A stretch of 64,000 nt of DNA from Parvimonas micra (GCF_021300775.1 NZ_JAJTJP010000001.1:613963-677962); one strand, 5' to 3'; positions 53,543 to 62,858 are shown, numbered from the stretch's first letter. A program made the numbers and translations. Notes: generated by a model not told the origin, from the letters alone.

Positions 53543-55405
53543 CTATCCCTCATTATTAAAAAATTCAAATATATTTTTTGCCGTTCTTTTATCCATTTTA
53601 TCAACAGTCATAAGTTCATCTATACTTGCCTTTTTAATCGCAGAAACATTTCCAAAATGAGATAAAAGTTTTATCTTCTTAATTTCTCCAACACCTTTAA
53701 TTTCATCTAAAATTGAATTTTGTAATTTTTTATTCTGCAAACTTCTATGATAATTAATGGCAAATCTATGAACCTCTTCTTGAATATCAAATAAAAATCT
53801 ATATATATTTGTATTTATATCTAGCTCAATATAATTATCTTCAAAAATTATTCCTTTTGTTCTATGCTTATCATTTTTAACAAGTCCTATAACAGGAACA
53901 TTTAAGTTTTTCTCCAAAAGAACTTCTTTTGCTACATTAACATGCCCCTTACCACCATCCATTAAAATAAGATCTGGCATTTCAGAAAAACTACTTCCAA
54001 TAGAATTTATTTTTTCATCTAAAAACCTGTTAAATCTTCTTGTAAGCATCTCTTTATGACTAGAATAGTCATCTTGACCTACAACAGTTTTTATTTTAAA
54101 CTTTCTATAATCTTTTGAACTCTTAAATCCATTTTTATAAACTACCATACTTCCAACATTAAAATCACCAGAAATATTTGAAATATCGTAACATTCTATT
54201 CTGTTAAGAGTTTCAATATCTAAAATATTCTTTAAATAGTTAATTGCTTCTAAATATTTTATATTAATATTTTTACTATCAAAAATATGTTTAGTTAAAA
54301 TTTCTTTTGCATTCTTTTGTAAAATCTTTATTTGTTCAAATTTTACACCTTTTTTAGGATTTTTAACCGAAATTGTATTTTCATCAAAAATTTTTGATAA
54401 AAATAAAGATATCTCATTTAAAAATCTATCATCTGAATAATCAATATATATTTCTTTAACCTTATTATGATGACTTATGTAAAATTGTCTAATTATATTT
54501 GAAAATAATTCTTCAAACTCCAAGTCTAGATTGTTTTCAACAATAAAATGCTTTCTATCTATTACAAGACCGTCATTTACAATAAAAATTGCAACTACCA
54601 ATATATTTTCAACATATGCATACGAAATTAAATGATATTCTTTAAATTTCTTTATGTTAAATATTTGTTTTGTAAATAAATAATCTAATTCACTCAAAAA
54701 ATCTCTGTATTTAATCGCAAGTTCATACTCTTCTTTTACAGAGGCTTCTTTCATCTTATTAAGCAAAATTTCTTTAATTTCAGAAGTATCTCCAGAAAGA
54801 AATTTAATAACTTTTTTTACATCATTATTGTAATTTTCTCTATCTATATTTTGAGTACATGGTGCTGAACATCTTCCCAAATAATAGCTCATACAAGGTC
54901 TTTGTAAAAACTTTCCCCTATCAAAATTTAATTTACAATCTCTAATATTATAAATTAATATAGATAATTCCATTAATTTTTCTAAGTCTGAAATTGAAGG
55001 AAAAGGCCCAAAATATTGAGCCTTATCATCCTTTACATCTCTAACTTTTAAAATTTTTGGAAATTTTTCATTTGTAATCTTTATATAAGGATACTGCTTA
55101 TCGTCCTTTAAGTTAATATTATATTTTGGTCTATTTTTTTTAATCAAATTTGCTTCTAAAACTAAACTTTCAGTTTCATTATTAACAATTATATATTCAA
55201 ATCTATGAATATGTTCTACCATAGCTTGAACTTTCTTATACTTATGATTAGTAGTAAAATATGACCTAACTCTATTTTTTAAAGAAACAGACTTGCCAAC
55301 ATATATAATATTGTCATCCTTATCATACATTATATAAACTCCAGGTAAATCTGGTAGTTTTTTTAATTCGTAATTTATATCAAATTCTCTTAAATTTCCT
55401 TGCAT
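53543..55405 (-). CDS. uvrC: Excinuclease ABC subunit C
   Basis: 620 residues. N-terminal GIY-YIG nuclease (LPGVYIMYD...IIYVGKSVSLKNRV), Cys block RPCMSYYLGRCSAPC, UVR region near 205-235, RNase H-like 5' nuclease domain (ECYDISNISG...DLILMDGGKGHVNVA) and C-terminal helix-hairpin-helix (LDEIKGVGEIKKIKLLSHFG). Cuts both sides of lesions bound by UvrAB. Its start overlaps the M24 peptidase end by 16 bases. Confidence 0.97.
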   Translation of the reverse strand: MQGNLREFDINYELKKLPDLPGVYIMYDKDDNIIYVGKSVSLKNRVRSYFTTNHKYKKVQAMVEHIHRFEYIIVNNETESLVLEANLIKKNRPKYNINLKDDKQYPYIKITNEKFPKILKVRDVKDDKAQYFGPFPSISDLEKLMELSILIYNIRDCKLNFDRGKFLQRPCMSYYLGRCSAPCTQNIDRENYNNDVKKVIKFLSGDTSEIKEILLNKMKEASVKEEYELAIKYRDFLSELDYLFTKQIFNIKKFKEYHLISYAYVENILVVAIFIVNDGLVIDRKHFIVENNLDLEFEELFSNIIRQFYISHHNKVKEIYIDYSDDRFLNEISLFLSKIFDENTISVKNPKKGVKFEQIKILQKNAKEILTKHIFDSKNINIKYLEAINYLKNILDIETLNRIECYDISNISGDFNVGSMVVYKNGFKSSKDYRKFKIKTVVGQDDYSSHKEMLTRRFNRFLDEKINSIGSSFSEMPDLILMDGGKGHVNVAKEVLLEKNLNVPVIGLVKNDKHRTKGIIFEDNYIELDINTNIYRFLFDIQEEVHRFAINYHRSLQNKKLQNSILDEIKGVGEIKKIKLLSHFGNVSAIKKASIDELMTVDKMDKRTAKNIFEFFNNEG

Positions 55406-57165
55406 TGTTCTCTTAAGTATTCTAAATCATGTCCACTTAAATATGGAGATAATTTTTCATAACACATTTTATTATAATCATTTAACCAAGCAATTTCATC
55501 ATCACTTAATAATGATTTATCAACTGGTCTTGTATCAATTGGAACAACTGTTAAATTATCAAATTTTAAGAATTGTCCAAATTCATTCATTTCATCTTCA
55601 ACACAAACCATTATACTTTCAATTCTAATACCGTGGCTTCCACTAATGTAGATACCTGGTTCATCTGAAGTAACCATTCCAACTTCCATTGGATACTCAT
55701 TTCCAGCAGTTGCTATTCTTTGTGGTCCTTCATGAACATTTAATACGTGACCAACACCATGTCCAGTACCATGATTGAAGTTAATTCTATTTTTCCATAA
55801 GCAATATCTAGTAAATGCATCTAAATATCCACCATTAGTTCCTTCTAAGAATTTAGCTTCCATTAAATTAATATGAGCTTTTAAAACAAGAGTATAGTGG
55901 TAAATTTCTTCTTCTTTTAATTTACCAACAGCAATTGTTCTTGTAATATCAGTTGTTCCATCTAAATAATGTCCACCACTATCAATTAAATATAATCCTC
56001 TTGGTTCAACCTTTACAGGATTTTCATGACTTGGTTTATAATGTGGCATTGAAGCATTTGCACCATAAGCAGAAATTGATTCAAAGCTATCTTCTATAAA
56101 TAAGTCTTGTTGTTTTCTAAATTCTAATAATTTTTCAGAAGCTATCATTTCTGTTATAGTTCCTGTTGGAATTCCTGTTTCTAACCAATTTAAAAATCTT
56201 ACTAAAGCAACACCATCTTTAATGTACGCATTTTTAGTATTCTTGATTTCTATTTCATTCTTATGACATTTCATTAATGAAGTAAGATTTGTTCCAGTAA
56301 CAATATTAACACCTCTTGCAATTGATGAATAAACTGCTACATTTGTTTTTCTTGGTTCTAAGTATAATGTTTTTCTTGCTTCAATATCAGAAACATCTCT
56401 TCCTATAACTTCATATGGTTTAATGCAAACATTATTTTCTTTTAAGTAATTTGCAACTTCTTCAGATAATTTTGATTTATCAATATATAAATTACAAGCC
56501 TTATCAGAAACTAAAAGGTATGAAATAACAACTGGGTTACATTGAACATCATTCGCTCTAATATTTAAAACATATGCTATATCATCTAATGATCCGATGA
56601 AATGATAATCTATTCCTCTTTCTTTCATCATAGCTCTTAATCTAGCTAATCTATCAGAAGTTGACTCTCCAGCATATTTTTCATCAAAAATATATACTTT
56701 ACTATCTGGACTTGCTGGACGACCTTCTTCATTCCAAATTTCTCCAACATAGTCAACATCAGTTATAAATTCAAAATTAGGTAATTTTTTAATTAAATTT
56801 TCATATTCAGCAACAGAAGTATTATTACCATCAAATGCAATTTTTCCTCTATTTGGAAATTCTTGTAATAAAAATTCTTCAATAGATATTGATTCTGGTA
56901 ATCCTGTTTTATATAATTCAACTTCTCCAGCTGCTAATTCTTTTGCAGCTTGAATGAAATATCTTCCGTCAGTCCATAATCCTGATTTCTTTGTTGTAAT
57001 AACAGCAGTACCAGCTGAACCTGTAAAGCCTGTTATAAATTCTCTTGTTTTGTAATAATCAGCTAAATATTCTGATTGATGAGGATCTGAGCTAGGTACA
57101 ATATAGGCATCTATATTTCTTTTAGCCATCATTTTTCTCAACTTACTAATTCTTTCATTAATCAT
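55390..57165 (-). CDS. M24 Xaa-Pro aminopeptidase (AMPP, long form)
   Basis: 591 residues: two creatinase-like N-terminal domains and a C-terminal pita-bread domain, the long form typical of eukaryote-like and clostridial enzymes. Metal ligands: Asp in LIDSGGHYLDGTTDITRTIA (two), His in NHGTGHGVGHVLNVHEGP and Glu in EPGIYISGSHGIRIE and the final ESIM segment. Removes N-terminal residues ahead of proline. Cytoplasmic. Good ribosome site; upstream of uvrC. Confidence 0.94.
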   Translation of the reverse strand: MINERISKLRKMMAKRNIDAYIVPSSDPHQSEYLADYYKTREFITGFTGSAGTAVITTKKSGLWTDGRYFIQAAKELAAGEVELYKTGLPESISIEEFLLQEFPNRGKIAFDGNNTSVAEYENLIKKLPNFEFITDVDYVGEIWNEEGRPASPDSKVYIFDEKYAGESTSDRLARLRAMMKERGIDYHFIGSLDDIAYVLNIRANDVQCNPVVISYLLVSDKACNLYIDKSKLSEEVANYLKENNVCIKPYEVIGRDVSDIEARKTLYLEPRKTNVAVYSSIARGVNIVTGTNLTSLMKCHKNEIEIKNTKNAYIKDGVALVRFLNWLETGIPTGTITEMIASEKLLEFRKQQDLFIEDSFESISAYGANASMPHYKPSHENPVKVEPRGLYLIDSGGHYLDGTTDITRTIAVGKLKEEEIYHYTLVLKAHINLMEAKFLEGTNGGYLDAFTRYCLWKNRINFNHGTGHGVGHVLNVHEGPQRIATAGNEYPMEVGMVTSDEPGIYISGSHGIRIESIMVCVEDEMNEFGQFLKFDNLTVVPIDTRPVDKSLLSDDEIAWLNDYNKMCYEKLSPYLSGHDLEYLREQCKEI

Positions 57166-57253
57166 AATAATACCCCCTAAAATTTTTAAATTTTAACAAT
57201 TATATTATATCATTGTAAACTTATTATTTCAATAATAAAAAACTTTTAAATAA

Positions 57254-57283
57254 AAAAGATACTATTTAAAATAGTATCTTACT
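57254..57283 (-). terminator. Terminator of the YerC-family gene
   Basis: AAGATACTATTT-T-AAATAGTATCTTTTTT on minus, 15 bases after the stop at 57297. Confidence 0.85.
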
Positions 57284-57296
57284 TTAATTTTCTTAA

Positions 57297-57611
57297 TTAT
57301 TTTTTTCCCTTTAAATCTTTTGCAATTAAAGCATCAAGAACTAATTCATATCCTTCAGCGCCAAATTGTAAAGATCTATTTACTCTACTAATTGTAGCAG
57401 TTGATGCTCCAGTTTCAAGTTCTATTTCATTGTAAGTTTTTCTAATTTTTAAAAGTTTTGCAACTTCTAATCTTTGAGAAATAGAATTTAATTCACGTAA
57501 AGTACAAACATCTTCAAAGAATGCATAACAATCATCTTTGCTTTTTAACATAAGAATAGCTTCAAAAAATTCATCTAATTGTTTTGATTGTAATTTTTTT
57601 AAGTTTGACAT
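57297..57611 (-). CDS. YerC/YecD-family TrpR-like DNA-binding protein
   Basis: 104 residues. TrpR-like fold: LFEAILML...CYAFFEDVCTLRELNSISQRLEVAKLL and a helix-turn-helix TYNEIELETGASTATISRVNRSLQFG. Family members are small regulators of unknown effector and targets, found widely in Firmicutes. Single gene with a strong terminator. It is not a true tryptophan repressor by sequence context. Confidence 0.9.
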   Translation of the reverse strand: MSNLKKLQSKQLDEFFEAILMLKSKDDCYAFFEDVCTLRELNSISQRLEVAKLLKIRKTYNEIELETGASTATISRVNRSLQFGAEGYELVLDALIAKDLKGKK

Positions 57612-57704
57612 AATAATACCTCCATTTATTTAATAATACCACGAGCTAATTATACTTCATTGTACAATAATAGTCAAGTGTTAAATCACATTTTATAAAA
57701 AAAT

Positions 57705-57801
57705 TGGCGGGAATATGTGGGAATCGAACCCACCTAAGAAGCTACAAACTCCTTACGCTGGTTTTGAAGACCAGAGAGCACACCAGAACTCATCTACTCC
57801 C
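57705..57801 (-). tRNA. selC: Selenocysteine tRNA (anticodon UCA)
   Basis: 97 bases including an encoded CCA. Anticodon TCA reads at 57767-57765 in a CTTCAAA loop. The long variable arm, the extended acceptor (GGGAGTAG paired with ATATTCCC) and GTGGG-TTCGATT-CCCAC T arm fit bacterial tRNA-Sec. selA, selB and selD must lie elsewhere. It follows the thrE-like genes in reading direction. Confidence 0.93.
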
Positions 57802-57899
57802 ATAAAACAACATTAAGTATTATACATTATTTTGTTTAAAAAATCAACCATTTAAGAAATTAATTCATAAAAAAGTTGATTTTATACAAAATATTAATA

Positions 57900-58385
57900 C
57901 TACTTCTCCGAAAATTCTCCAATTTTATCTGTAATCTCATTGATTTTATTAACTCTATCAAATTTAACTCTTTTAATTGATTTAGAAAAAACTGCAGATA
58001 TTAAAACTCCGATCGCTATAGAGCATGCGTGAATAACAGTGCTTATGCCACTATTTAAAGCTAGTAGATACTCGCTTTTTGCAAAATATTCCATAGTATG
58101 ATACATTCTATATCCTGGAACTAACATAACAATTCCTATATATAAAAATACTGTTGAAGGAAGTCTTAGTTTTACAGAAAAATATTCAGCAAATAGTCCT
58201 ACAACTATAGAAGCTATTAAATTGCTAACTGCATTTCCAAAATGTTTACTACAAAAATAGTAAACAATCCAACTTATTGTACCTGTTATTGTACAATATA
58301 CAATTGCTTTTTTGGGAACAATAAAAAATATTGAAAATGCTATACTTGAAACAATAGCACACATAACATTTAAAAATAAATCCAT
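57900..58385 (-). CDS. Threonine/serine exporter, small subunit (ThrE_2 type)
   Basis: 161 residues with four or five membrane segments (FLNVMCAIVSSIAFSIFFIVPKKAIVYCTITGTISW...). SVKLRLPSTVFLYIGIVMLVPGYRMYHTM is typical of the DUF3815/ThrE_2 domain. Works with the larger ThrE N-terminal-domain protein encoded just upstream, forming together what is a single ThrE protein in corynebacteria. Eight-base gap between the genes. Confidence 0.88.
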   Translation of the reverse strand: MDLFLNVMCAIVSSIAFSIFFIVPKKAIVYCTITGTISWIVYYFCSKHFGNAVSNLIASIVVGLFAEYFSVKLRLPSTVFLYIGIVMLVPGYRMYHTMEYFAKSEYLLALNSGISTVIHACSIAIGVLISAVFSKSIKRVKFDRVNKINEITDKIGEFSEK

Positions 58386-58393
58386 AAAAACTC

Positions 58394-59188
58394 CTATCCA
58401 AAAATTCTAAGCACTAAAACTACTCCAATAGCAATAGAAACCGCAGTAAATATTGCAGACATTATACCAATTATTCCCGATAAAATATCACCTGATAAGA
58501 TATCTCTCATAGCATTTGTTATCTGAATTCCAGGAAATAATGGGACAATTGAAGCTATCATAATACTTGATAAATTTGCTATACTTACAATTTTCGACAT
58601 AGTCATAACAAAAAGTGATACTCCACTTGCAGATAAAAATGTTGTTAAAAATGAAGGCAATCCAGATTTTTCTATATATACTAAGATTAACATTTCAACA
58701 AACATTGCTAAACAAGCTGGAATAAAATCACCTATTGTACCTCCAAAAATAAATGCCAAAAATGGAGCTGATAATGTTACTAATGAAATTTTAGTAAAAT
58801 TACTATATGAACTCTTGTTTTTTATATTTTTTAATTCTTTAAATCCATCATCAAGATTTACTTTCCCAGAAACTATACTTCTAGAAAGATCATTTAACAA
58901 GGATATCTTCTCTAAATTTTTAGCAGTATCATTTATTCTTCTCATACTAGTATAATTCGTTTCATTATACACAAAAGAAATCATAACCATATTACTCAAT
59001 GCAAAAGCATTAACTGCTTTAATGTTTTGAAAAGATTTACAAATTCTATTAATACTATCTTCAACTCTATAAACTTCAGCGCCATTATAAAGTAAAGAGT
59101 ATGAGAATTTAATGCTAAAATTCAATAGCTTTTTAGCTTCTATATCACTATTTATTGTATTATTCTGATTCTTCATCATCGTATTCAT
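58394..59188 (-). CDS. Threonine/serine exporter, large subunit (DUF1212 domain)
   Basis: About 264 residues. Start uncertain: ATGs at 59188, 59179 and 59176 all lie inside the end of the previous gene; 59188 has GGAAG nine bases upstream, whereas an ATG at 59239 has no good site. The N-terminal cytoplasmic ThrE domain includes SYSLLYNGAEVYRVEDSINRIC and NAFALSNMVMISF, then about five membrane segments ending in GIVPLFPGIQ-like (SIVPLFPGIQITNAM). Exports threonine/serine or related compounds; partner of the gene downstream. Confidence 0.87.
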   Translation of the reverse strand: MNTMMKNQNNTINSDIEAKKLLNFSIKFSYSLLYNGAEVYRVEDSINRICKSFQNIKAVNAFALSNMVMISFVYNETNYTSMRRINDTAKNLEKISLLNDLSRSIVSGKVNLDDGFKELKNIKNKSSYSNFTKISLVTLSAPFLAFIFGGTIGDFIPACLAMFVEMLILVYIEKSGLPSFLTTFLSASGVSLFVMTMSKIVSIANLSSIMIASIVPLFPGIQITNAMRDILSGDILSGIIGIMSAIFTAVSIAIGVVLVLRIFG

Positions 59189-59942
59189 CAAAATGATCTT
59201 CCATTTCTTTTTTAAATTTATTTCTTGAACGAACAACATATATTATCAACAAAAGCAATACTCCTGGAACAATTAACATAATAGGATTTTTTAAAAAACT
59301 TGTAATTTTTTCCATTCTTTTTTCATAATCTTTTTCAGATTTTTCATTAACTGCTTTAAGTCTTTCCTTTTTTTCTTCTTCAGTTAGTTCATCATAGTTT
59401 TTAGTAAAATCATCTTTAGGTTTTGTATATTTATTAGCTTCTAATCTTTTATTCTTTTCGATTTCATCAAGATTAGGAACATACTCTCCCTTATTTATCA
59501 TATTTTGAAATAATTTAACTTCAGCATTATTAGGATCTTTATCATTTGCTAAATATAAAGTTTCATAATTAGCAGATGTAGCTTTAAAAATCCAAGTTAA
59601 ATCTAATGTATTATCTTTCTTTAAGATCCCAACAAAATAATCTCCTTTTGCCGGAACTAATCTACTATAGCTATATTCATTAAATTTAGGAACTTCAATT
59701 TCATCAATATTTTCTCCAAGAAAAATTGTTGTCGCTTTAACTTTAAACTTTCCATCTGAGTCTTCTATAATATTTCCTATAAAGAAAGATTTATAGTCCA
59801 TATCATAAATTCTATTTGCTCTATCAAAATTATCATCTGCAAAAGAAATTTTTGAAATAAAATTTAAACTTAAAATAGATATTAATAATATAACAACTAT
59901 CCTCTCTACATAAGTCTTTATATTAATAAATTTATTTTTCAT
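59160..59942 (-). CDS. Secreted, C-terminally membrane-anchored protein, unknown
   Basis: 260 residues. Signal peptide (about 1-35, ending SKISFADD), a soluble domain of roughly 110 residues with no motif I recognise, a Lys/Glu-rich helical segment (about 150-215), one membrane helix near 220-238 (NPIMLIVPGVLLLLIIYVV) and a charged acidic tail (FDEYDDEESE). Overall an extracellular domain held by a C-terminal membrane helix, with no LPXTG. Overlaps the ThrE large-subunit gene, so it may be an accessory to that exporter. Confidence 0.7.
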   Translation of the reverse strand: MKNKFINIKTYVERIVVILLISILSLNFISKISFADDNFDRANRIYDMDYKSFFIGNIIEDSDGKFKVKATTIFLGENIDEIEVPKFNEYSYSRLVPAKGDYFVGILKKDNTLDLTWIFKATSANYETLYLANDKDPNNAEVKLFQNMINKGEYVPNLDEIEKNKRLEANKYTKPKDDFTKNYDELTEEEKKERLKAVNEKSEKDYEKRMEKITSFLKNPIMLIVPGVLLLLIIYVVRSRNKFKKEMEDHFDEYDDEESE

Positions 59943-59985
59943 AAAATCACCTCTATTAATATTTTACCATAAAAAAACAATAAAA

Positions 59986-60017
59986 AATAGAGAAGAATTA
60001 AATTCTTCTCTACATTT
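59986..60017 (-). terminator. Terminator of the permease operon
   Basis: TAGAGAAGAATT-TA-AATTCTTCTCTATTTTTT on minus, after the permease stop at 60039. Confidence 0.85.
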
Positions 60018-60038
60018 ATAAATATTAAATTATTTTTA

Positions 60039-61367
60039 CTAAGCATTTTCTTTATTTAATAATTTCATTAAAAAATAAACAACTGCTCCTATAACCAATC
60101 CACCAAGACCAATTACAATTTTTTGCATATCTGAATTATATAATAACCAGAAACTGACAACTACAGCTAAAATTGGAATTACTGGTCCAAATGGAACTCT
60201 AAATGATGGTTTTAAATCTGGACGTTTCTTTCTTAAAACAATTACGGATAAGCAAGTTGGTACATATTGTACAAATCTTGATACAACGCTTATAGCAGCT
60301 AATATTGCAAATGAACCTATTAATGAACCATATAAGCCTAAAGCTAAAGTTAAAACACCAGTAATAATTATTGCAATATATGGAACATCCTTTGAGTTTT
60401 TCTTAGCAATAACTCTAGGAATTAAACCATCATCAGCAAGAGCTGAACCACTTCTTGGAGTCATTATAGATGCAGCTAAATTAATACCACCTATTGATAC
60501 TAATGTACCAGCACCAACTAAGTATTTTCCAGTATTACCAATAATTCTTTGGAAAGCTTCTTGAATAGGAGCTTTTGCTGTAACTAAATCTGTTCCTAAA
60601 ATTCCTATTGCTATTCCAATAATTAAAACATAAAAAATTGAACAAATAAATATAACCAATAGAATAGCTTTTGGTACATCTTTTTCTGGATTGTCCATAT
60701 CTTCAGCAGCAACAGCTATACTTTCAAAGCCAGTAAATGCATAAAATATTGTTAATGCAGCTGCACCAATAGCAGCACCAGTTGACATAGCTTGTCCACT
60801 AGCATTTTTTCCAGGAACAAAGAAAGGAGTAAAGTTTGAGCCATTTATAAAGAACAAACCTACTGCAATAAAAATAATAAGTGGTAATAACTTTCCTGTT
60901 GTTACAATATTATTTAAAATCTTTGAAGTCTTAATACCTGATAAATTCACTAAAGTAAGTAAAACAACAATAATAGTAACTATAATAGCTTTTGCAATAT
61001 TCTCATTAGCAAATGTTCCCTTAGGTAATAATCCCATTAAAGCTTCAGCAAAACCAACAGTCATTGTAGCCCAAGCAATAATAGCTATTGCCCATTTCAT
61101 AAAACCTACTTCAAAACCAACAAACTCACCAAAGGCCTCCTTAGCATATACATAAGGGCCACCATTCTTTTTAAACATTCCACCAACTTCGGCAAAACAT
61201 ACTGCAATACTAATAACTAATAATGCATCAAATAATGTTACTAAAACGGCTGCAGGCCCAACTTGTGCCATAACCTTATTAGGTAACAAAAAAATACCTG
61301 AACCTATAATACCATTAAATCCTAAAAGAATAATACTAAATAAGCCCATCTTATTTTTATTAGTCAT
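60039..61367 (-). CDS. APC-superfamily amino-acid permease
   Basis: 442 residues from ATG 61367, 11 bases past AGGAGG; a GTG at 61379 is itself part of that site. About twelve membrane segments. The APC start LFSIILLGFNGIIGSGIFLLPNKV and GGPYVYAKEAFGEFVGFEVGF, FYAFTGFESIAVAAEDMDNPEKDVPKAI and RSGSALADDGLIP are consensus features. Likely H+-coupled amino-acid uptake or exchange. Follows by 15 bases the gamma-glutamyl hydrolase-like gene, so a shared substrate such as a gamma-glutamyl compound or glutamine derivative is plausible. Confidence 0.92.
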   Translation of the reverse strand: MTNKNKMGLFSIILLGFNGIIGSGIFLLPNKVMAQVGPAAVLVTLFDALLVISIAVCFAEVGGMFKKNGGPYVYAKEAFGEFVGFEVGFMKWAIAIIAWATMTVGFAEALMGLLPKGTFANENIAKAIIVTIIVVLLTLVNLSGIKTSKILNNIVTTGKLLPLIIFIAVGLFFINGSNFTPFFVPGKNASGQAMSTGAAIGAAALTIFYAFTGFESIAVAAEDMDNPEKDVPKAILLVIFICSIFYVLIIGIAIGILGTDLVTAKAPIQEAFQRIIGNTGKYLVGAGTLVSIGGINLAASIMTPRSGSALADDGLIPRVIAKKNSKDVPYIAIIITGVLTLALGLYGSLIGSFAILAAISVVSRFVQYVPTCLSVIVLRKKRPDLKPSFRVPFGPVIPILAVVVSFWLLYNSDMQKIVIGLGGLVIGAVVYFLMKLLNKENA

Positions 61368-61382
61368 AAAAATATGCACCTC

Positions 61383-62117
61383 CTACTTCTTGTATTCTAT
61401 GACTTTTTTTACAAATTCATCAAAAACTTTTTGAGAATCTTCATATTTTACTGACAACATTTCCGGATGCCATTGAACACCAACTACAAAACAATCTTCT
61501 GTAATTTTTTGAATAGATTCCACAACCCCATCTGGACTCTTAGCAACAACCTTAAATCCAGGTGCAACATCCTTTAATATTTGATGATGGAAACTATTAA
61601 CTTTATTTTCTTCACCCAAAATTTCTCTTAAGAATGTTCCTTCTTCAAAATTAACAGAATGAGTTGCTTGACTTGGATTATCTTGTTGATCATGCTTTAA
61701 TTTAACAAAATCAGCATAAGATAAATCTTGATATAAAGATCCTCCATTAACAACGTTAATAATTTGGAAACCTCTACAAATACCAAACACAGGCTTATTA
61801 AATTTAACAGCTGTTTTATAAATTTCCATATCAAAAACATCTCTTTCAGGGAAAACTTCCCCTATTTTTAATAATGGATCTTCTCCATAATTATATGGAT
61901 TAACATCATGTCCACCTGATAAAATTACTCCATCTACATGTTCTACCATTTCTCTTATACTTTCTAAATCTTCATTAAATGGTATAATGAAAGGAATACC
62001 ACCTGCTCTTAATACAGCTTCAACATAATCTTGATTGACATAAGATCTTCTATATCCAGAAAAAGTATTACCTTTATTAATTAAAATATTACCTGAAATT
62101 CCAATAACTGGTTTCAT
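61383..62117 (-). CDS. Class I amidotransferase-fold hydrolase (peptidase C26, PuuD-like)
   Basis: 244 residues. Oxyanion region VILSGGHDVNPYNYGE, nucleophile elbow FGICRGFQIINVVNGGSLYQDL with the catalytic Cys, and GVQWHPEM with His and Glu: a complete triad. Family members hydrolyse gamma-glutamyl bonds, e.g. gamma-glutamyl-GABA in putrescine breakdown. No other putrescine genes are nearby, so the substrate is open. AGGAGGCGAGA ribosome site; first gene of a two-gene operon with the permease. Confidence 0.92.
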   Translation of the reverse strand: MKPVIGISGNILINKGNTFSGYRRSYVNQDYVEAVLRAGGIPFIIPFNEDLESIREMVEHVDGVILSGGHDVNPYNYGEDPLLKIGEVFPERDVFDMEIYKTAVKFNKPVFGICRGFQIINVVNGGSLYQDLSYADFVKLKHDQQDNPSQATHSVNFEEGTFLREILGEENKVNSFHHQILKDVAPGFKVVAKSPDGVVESIQKITEDCFVVGVQWHPEMLSVKYEDSQKVFDEFVKKVIEYKK

Positions 62118-62148
62118 CTTTCTCGCCTCCTTAAATAGTATCTTAACA

Positions 62149-62177
62149 ATTATATCAAAAAAGTGTAATAATTACAA
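62149..62177 (-). promoter_or_regulatory. Promoter of the C26 hydrolase-permease operon
   Basis: Minus TTGTAA (62172-62177), 17 bases, TATAAT (62149-62154), start about 25 bases before the ATG. The remaining AT-rich sequence up to 62349 shows nothing else. Confidence 0.6.
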
Positions 62178-62349
62178 TATAAATAGACTAAAATACATAA
62201 AATATTATACTAAAAAAACATAAAAATAATCTTATTTAAATATTATATAAATAATATTATCAATATAATATATATTATTATCTAATTAAAGTAATTGTTT
62301 CACTTTCTAGTAAATAAAATAGCAATATTAATATACCCAAAATTAAAGA

Positions 62350-62388
62350 TAAAAAAAGAGTCAACATAATATTTGACTCTTTTTTTAT
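62350..62388 (-). terminator. Terminator of the rRNA-tRNA operon
   Basis: GAGTCAAAT-ATTATG-TTGACTC followed by TTTTTTT on minus, about 20 bases beyond the last tRNA. Confidence 0.85.
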
Positions 62389-62403
62389 CTGGTAATTCAT
62401 ACT

Positions 62404-62480
62404 TGGCGTGCCATAGAGGATTCGAACCCCTGGCCTTTTGGTCCGTAGCCAAACGCTCTATCCAGCTGAGCTAATGGCAC
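62404..62480 (-). tRNA. tRNA-Arg (ACG)
   Basis: 77 bases with encoded CCA. Cloverleaf complete: GTGCCAT acceptor, AGCTCAGCTGGATAGAGC D arm, anticodon loop CTACGGA, CAGGGGTTCGAATCCTC T arm. Last tRNA of the operon. Confidence 0.96.
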
Positions 62481-62487
62481 ATATTAG

Positions 62488-62512
62488 AAAACTCAGAATA
62501 AATTCTGAGTTC
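62488..62512. other. Hairpin between tRNA-Gly and tRNA-Arg
   Basis: AACTCAGAAT / ATTCTGAGTT with an AA loop in the spacer between the last two tRNAs. There is no T run, so it is perhaps a processing or stability hairpin. Confidence 0.45.
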
Positions 62513-62513
62513 T

Positions 62514-62588
62514 TGGAGCGGAAGACGAGATTCGAACTCGCGACCCTCGCCTTGGCAAGGCGATGCTCTACCACTGAGCCACTCCCGC
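62514..62588 (-). tRNA. tRNA-Gly (GCC)
   Basis: 75 bases with encoded CCA; acceptor GCGGGAG, D arm GGCTCAGTGGTAGAGC, anticodon loop TTGCCAA, T arm CGAGTTCGAATCTCG. Confidence 0.96.
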
Positions 62589-62593
62589 AAATA

Positions 62594-62669
<76 letters not shown>

Positions 62670-62679
62670 AAAAATTAAT

Positions 62680-62756
62680 TGGCGACCTGGATGGGACTCG
62701 AACCCACGACCTCTAGCGTGACAGGCTAGCATTCTAACCAACTGAACTACCAGGCC
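62680..62756 (-). tRNA. tRNA-Asp (GUC)
   Basis: 77 bases with encoded CCA; acceptor GGCCTGG, anticodon loop CTGTCAC, T arm GTGGGTTCGAGTCCCAT. Confidence 0.96.
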
Positions 62757-62761
62757 TTATT

Positions 62762-62837
62762 TGGTGGGCACAATAGGGCTCGAACCTATGACCCCCTGCT
62801 TGTAAGGCAGATGCTCTCCCAACTGAGCTATGCGCCC
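62762..62837 (-). tRNA. tRNA-Val (UAC)
   Basis: 76 bases with encoded CCA; acceptor GGGCGCA, anticodon loop CTTACAA, T arm ATAGGTTCGAGCCCTAT. Confidence 0.96.
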
Positions 62838-62858
62838 AAATACAACCTAATAAAAAAA

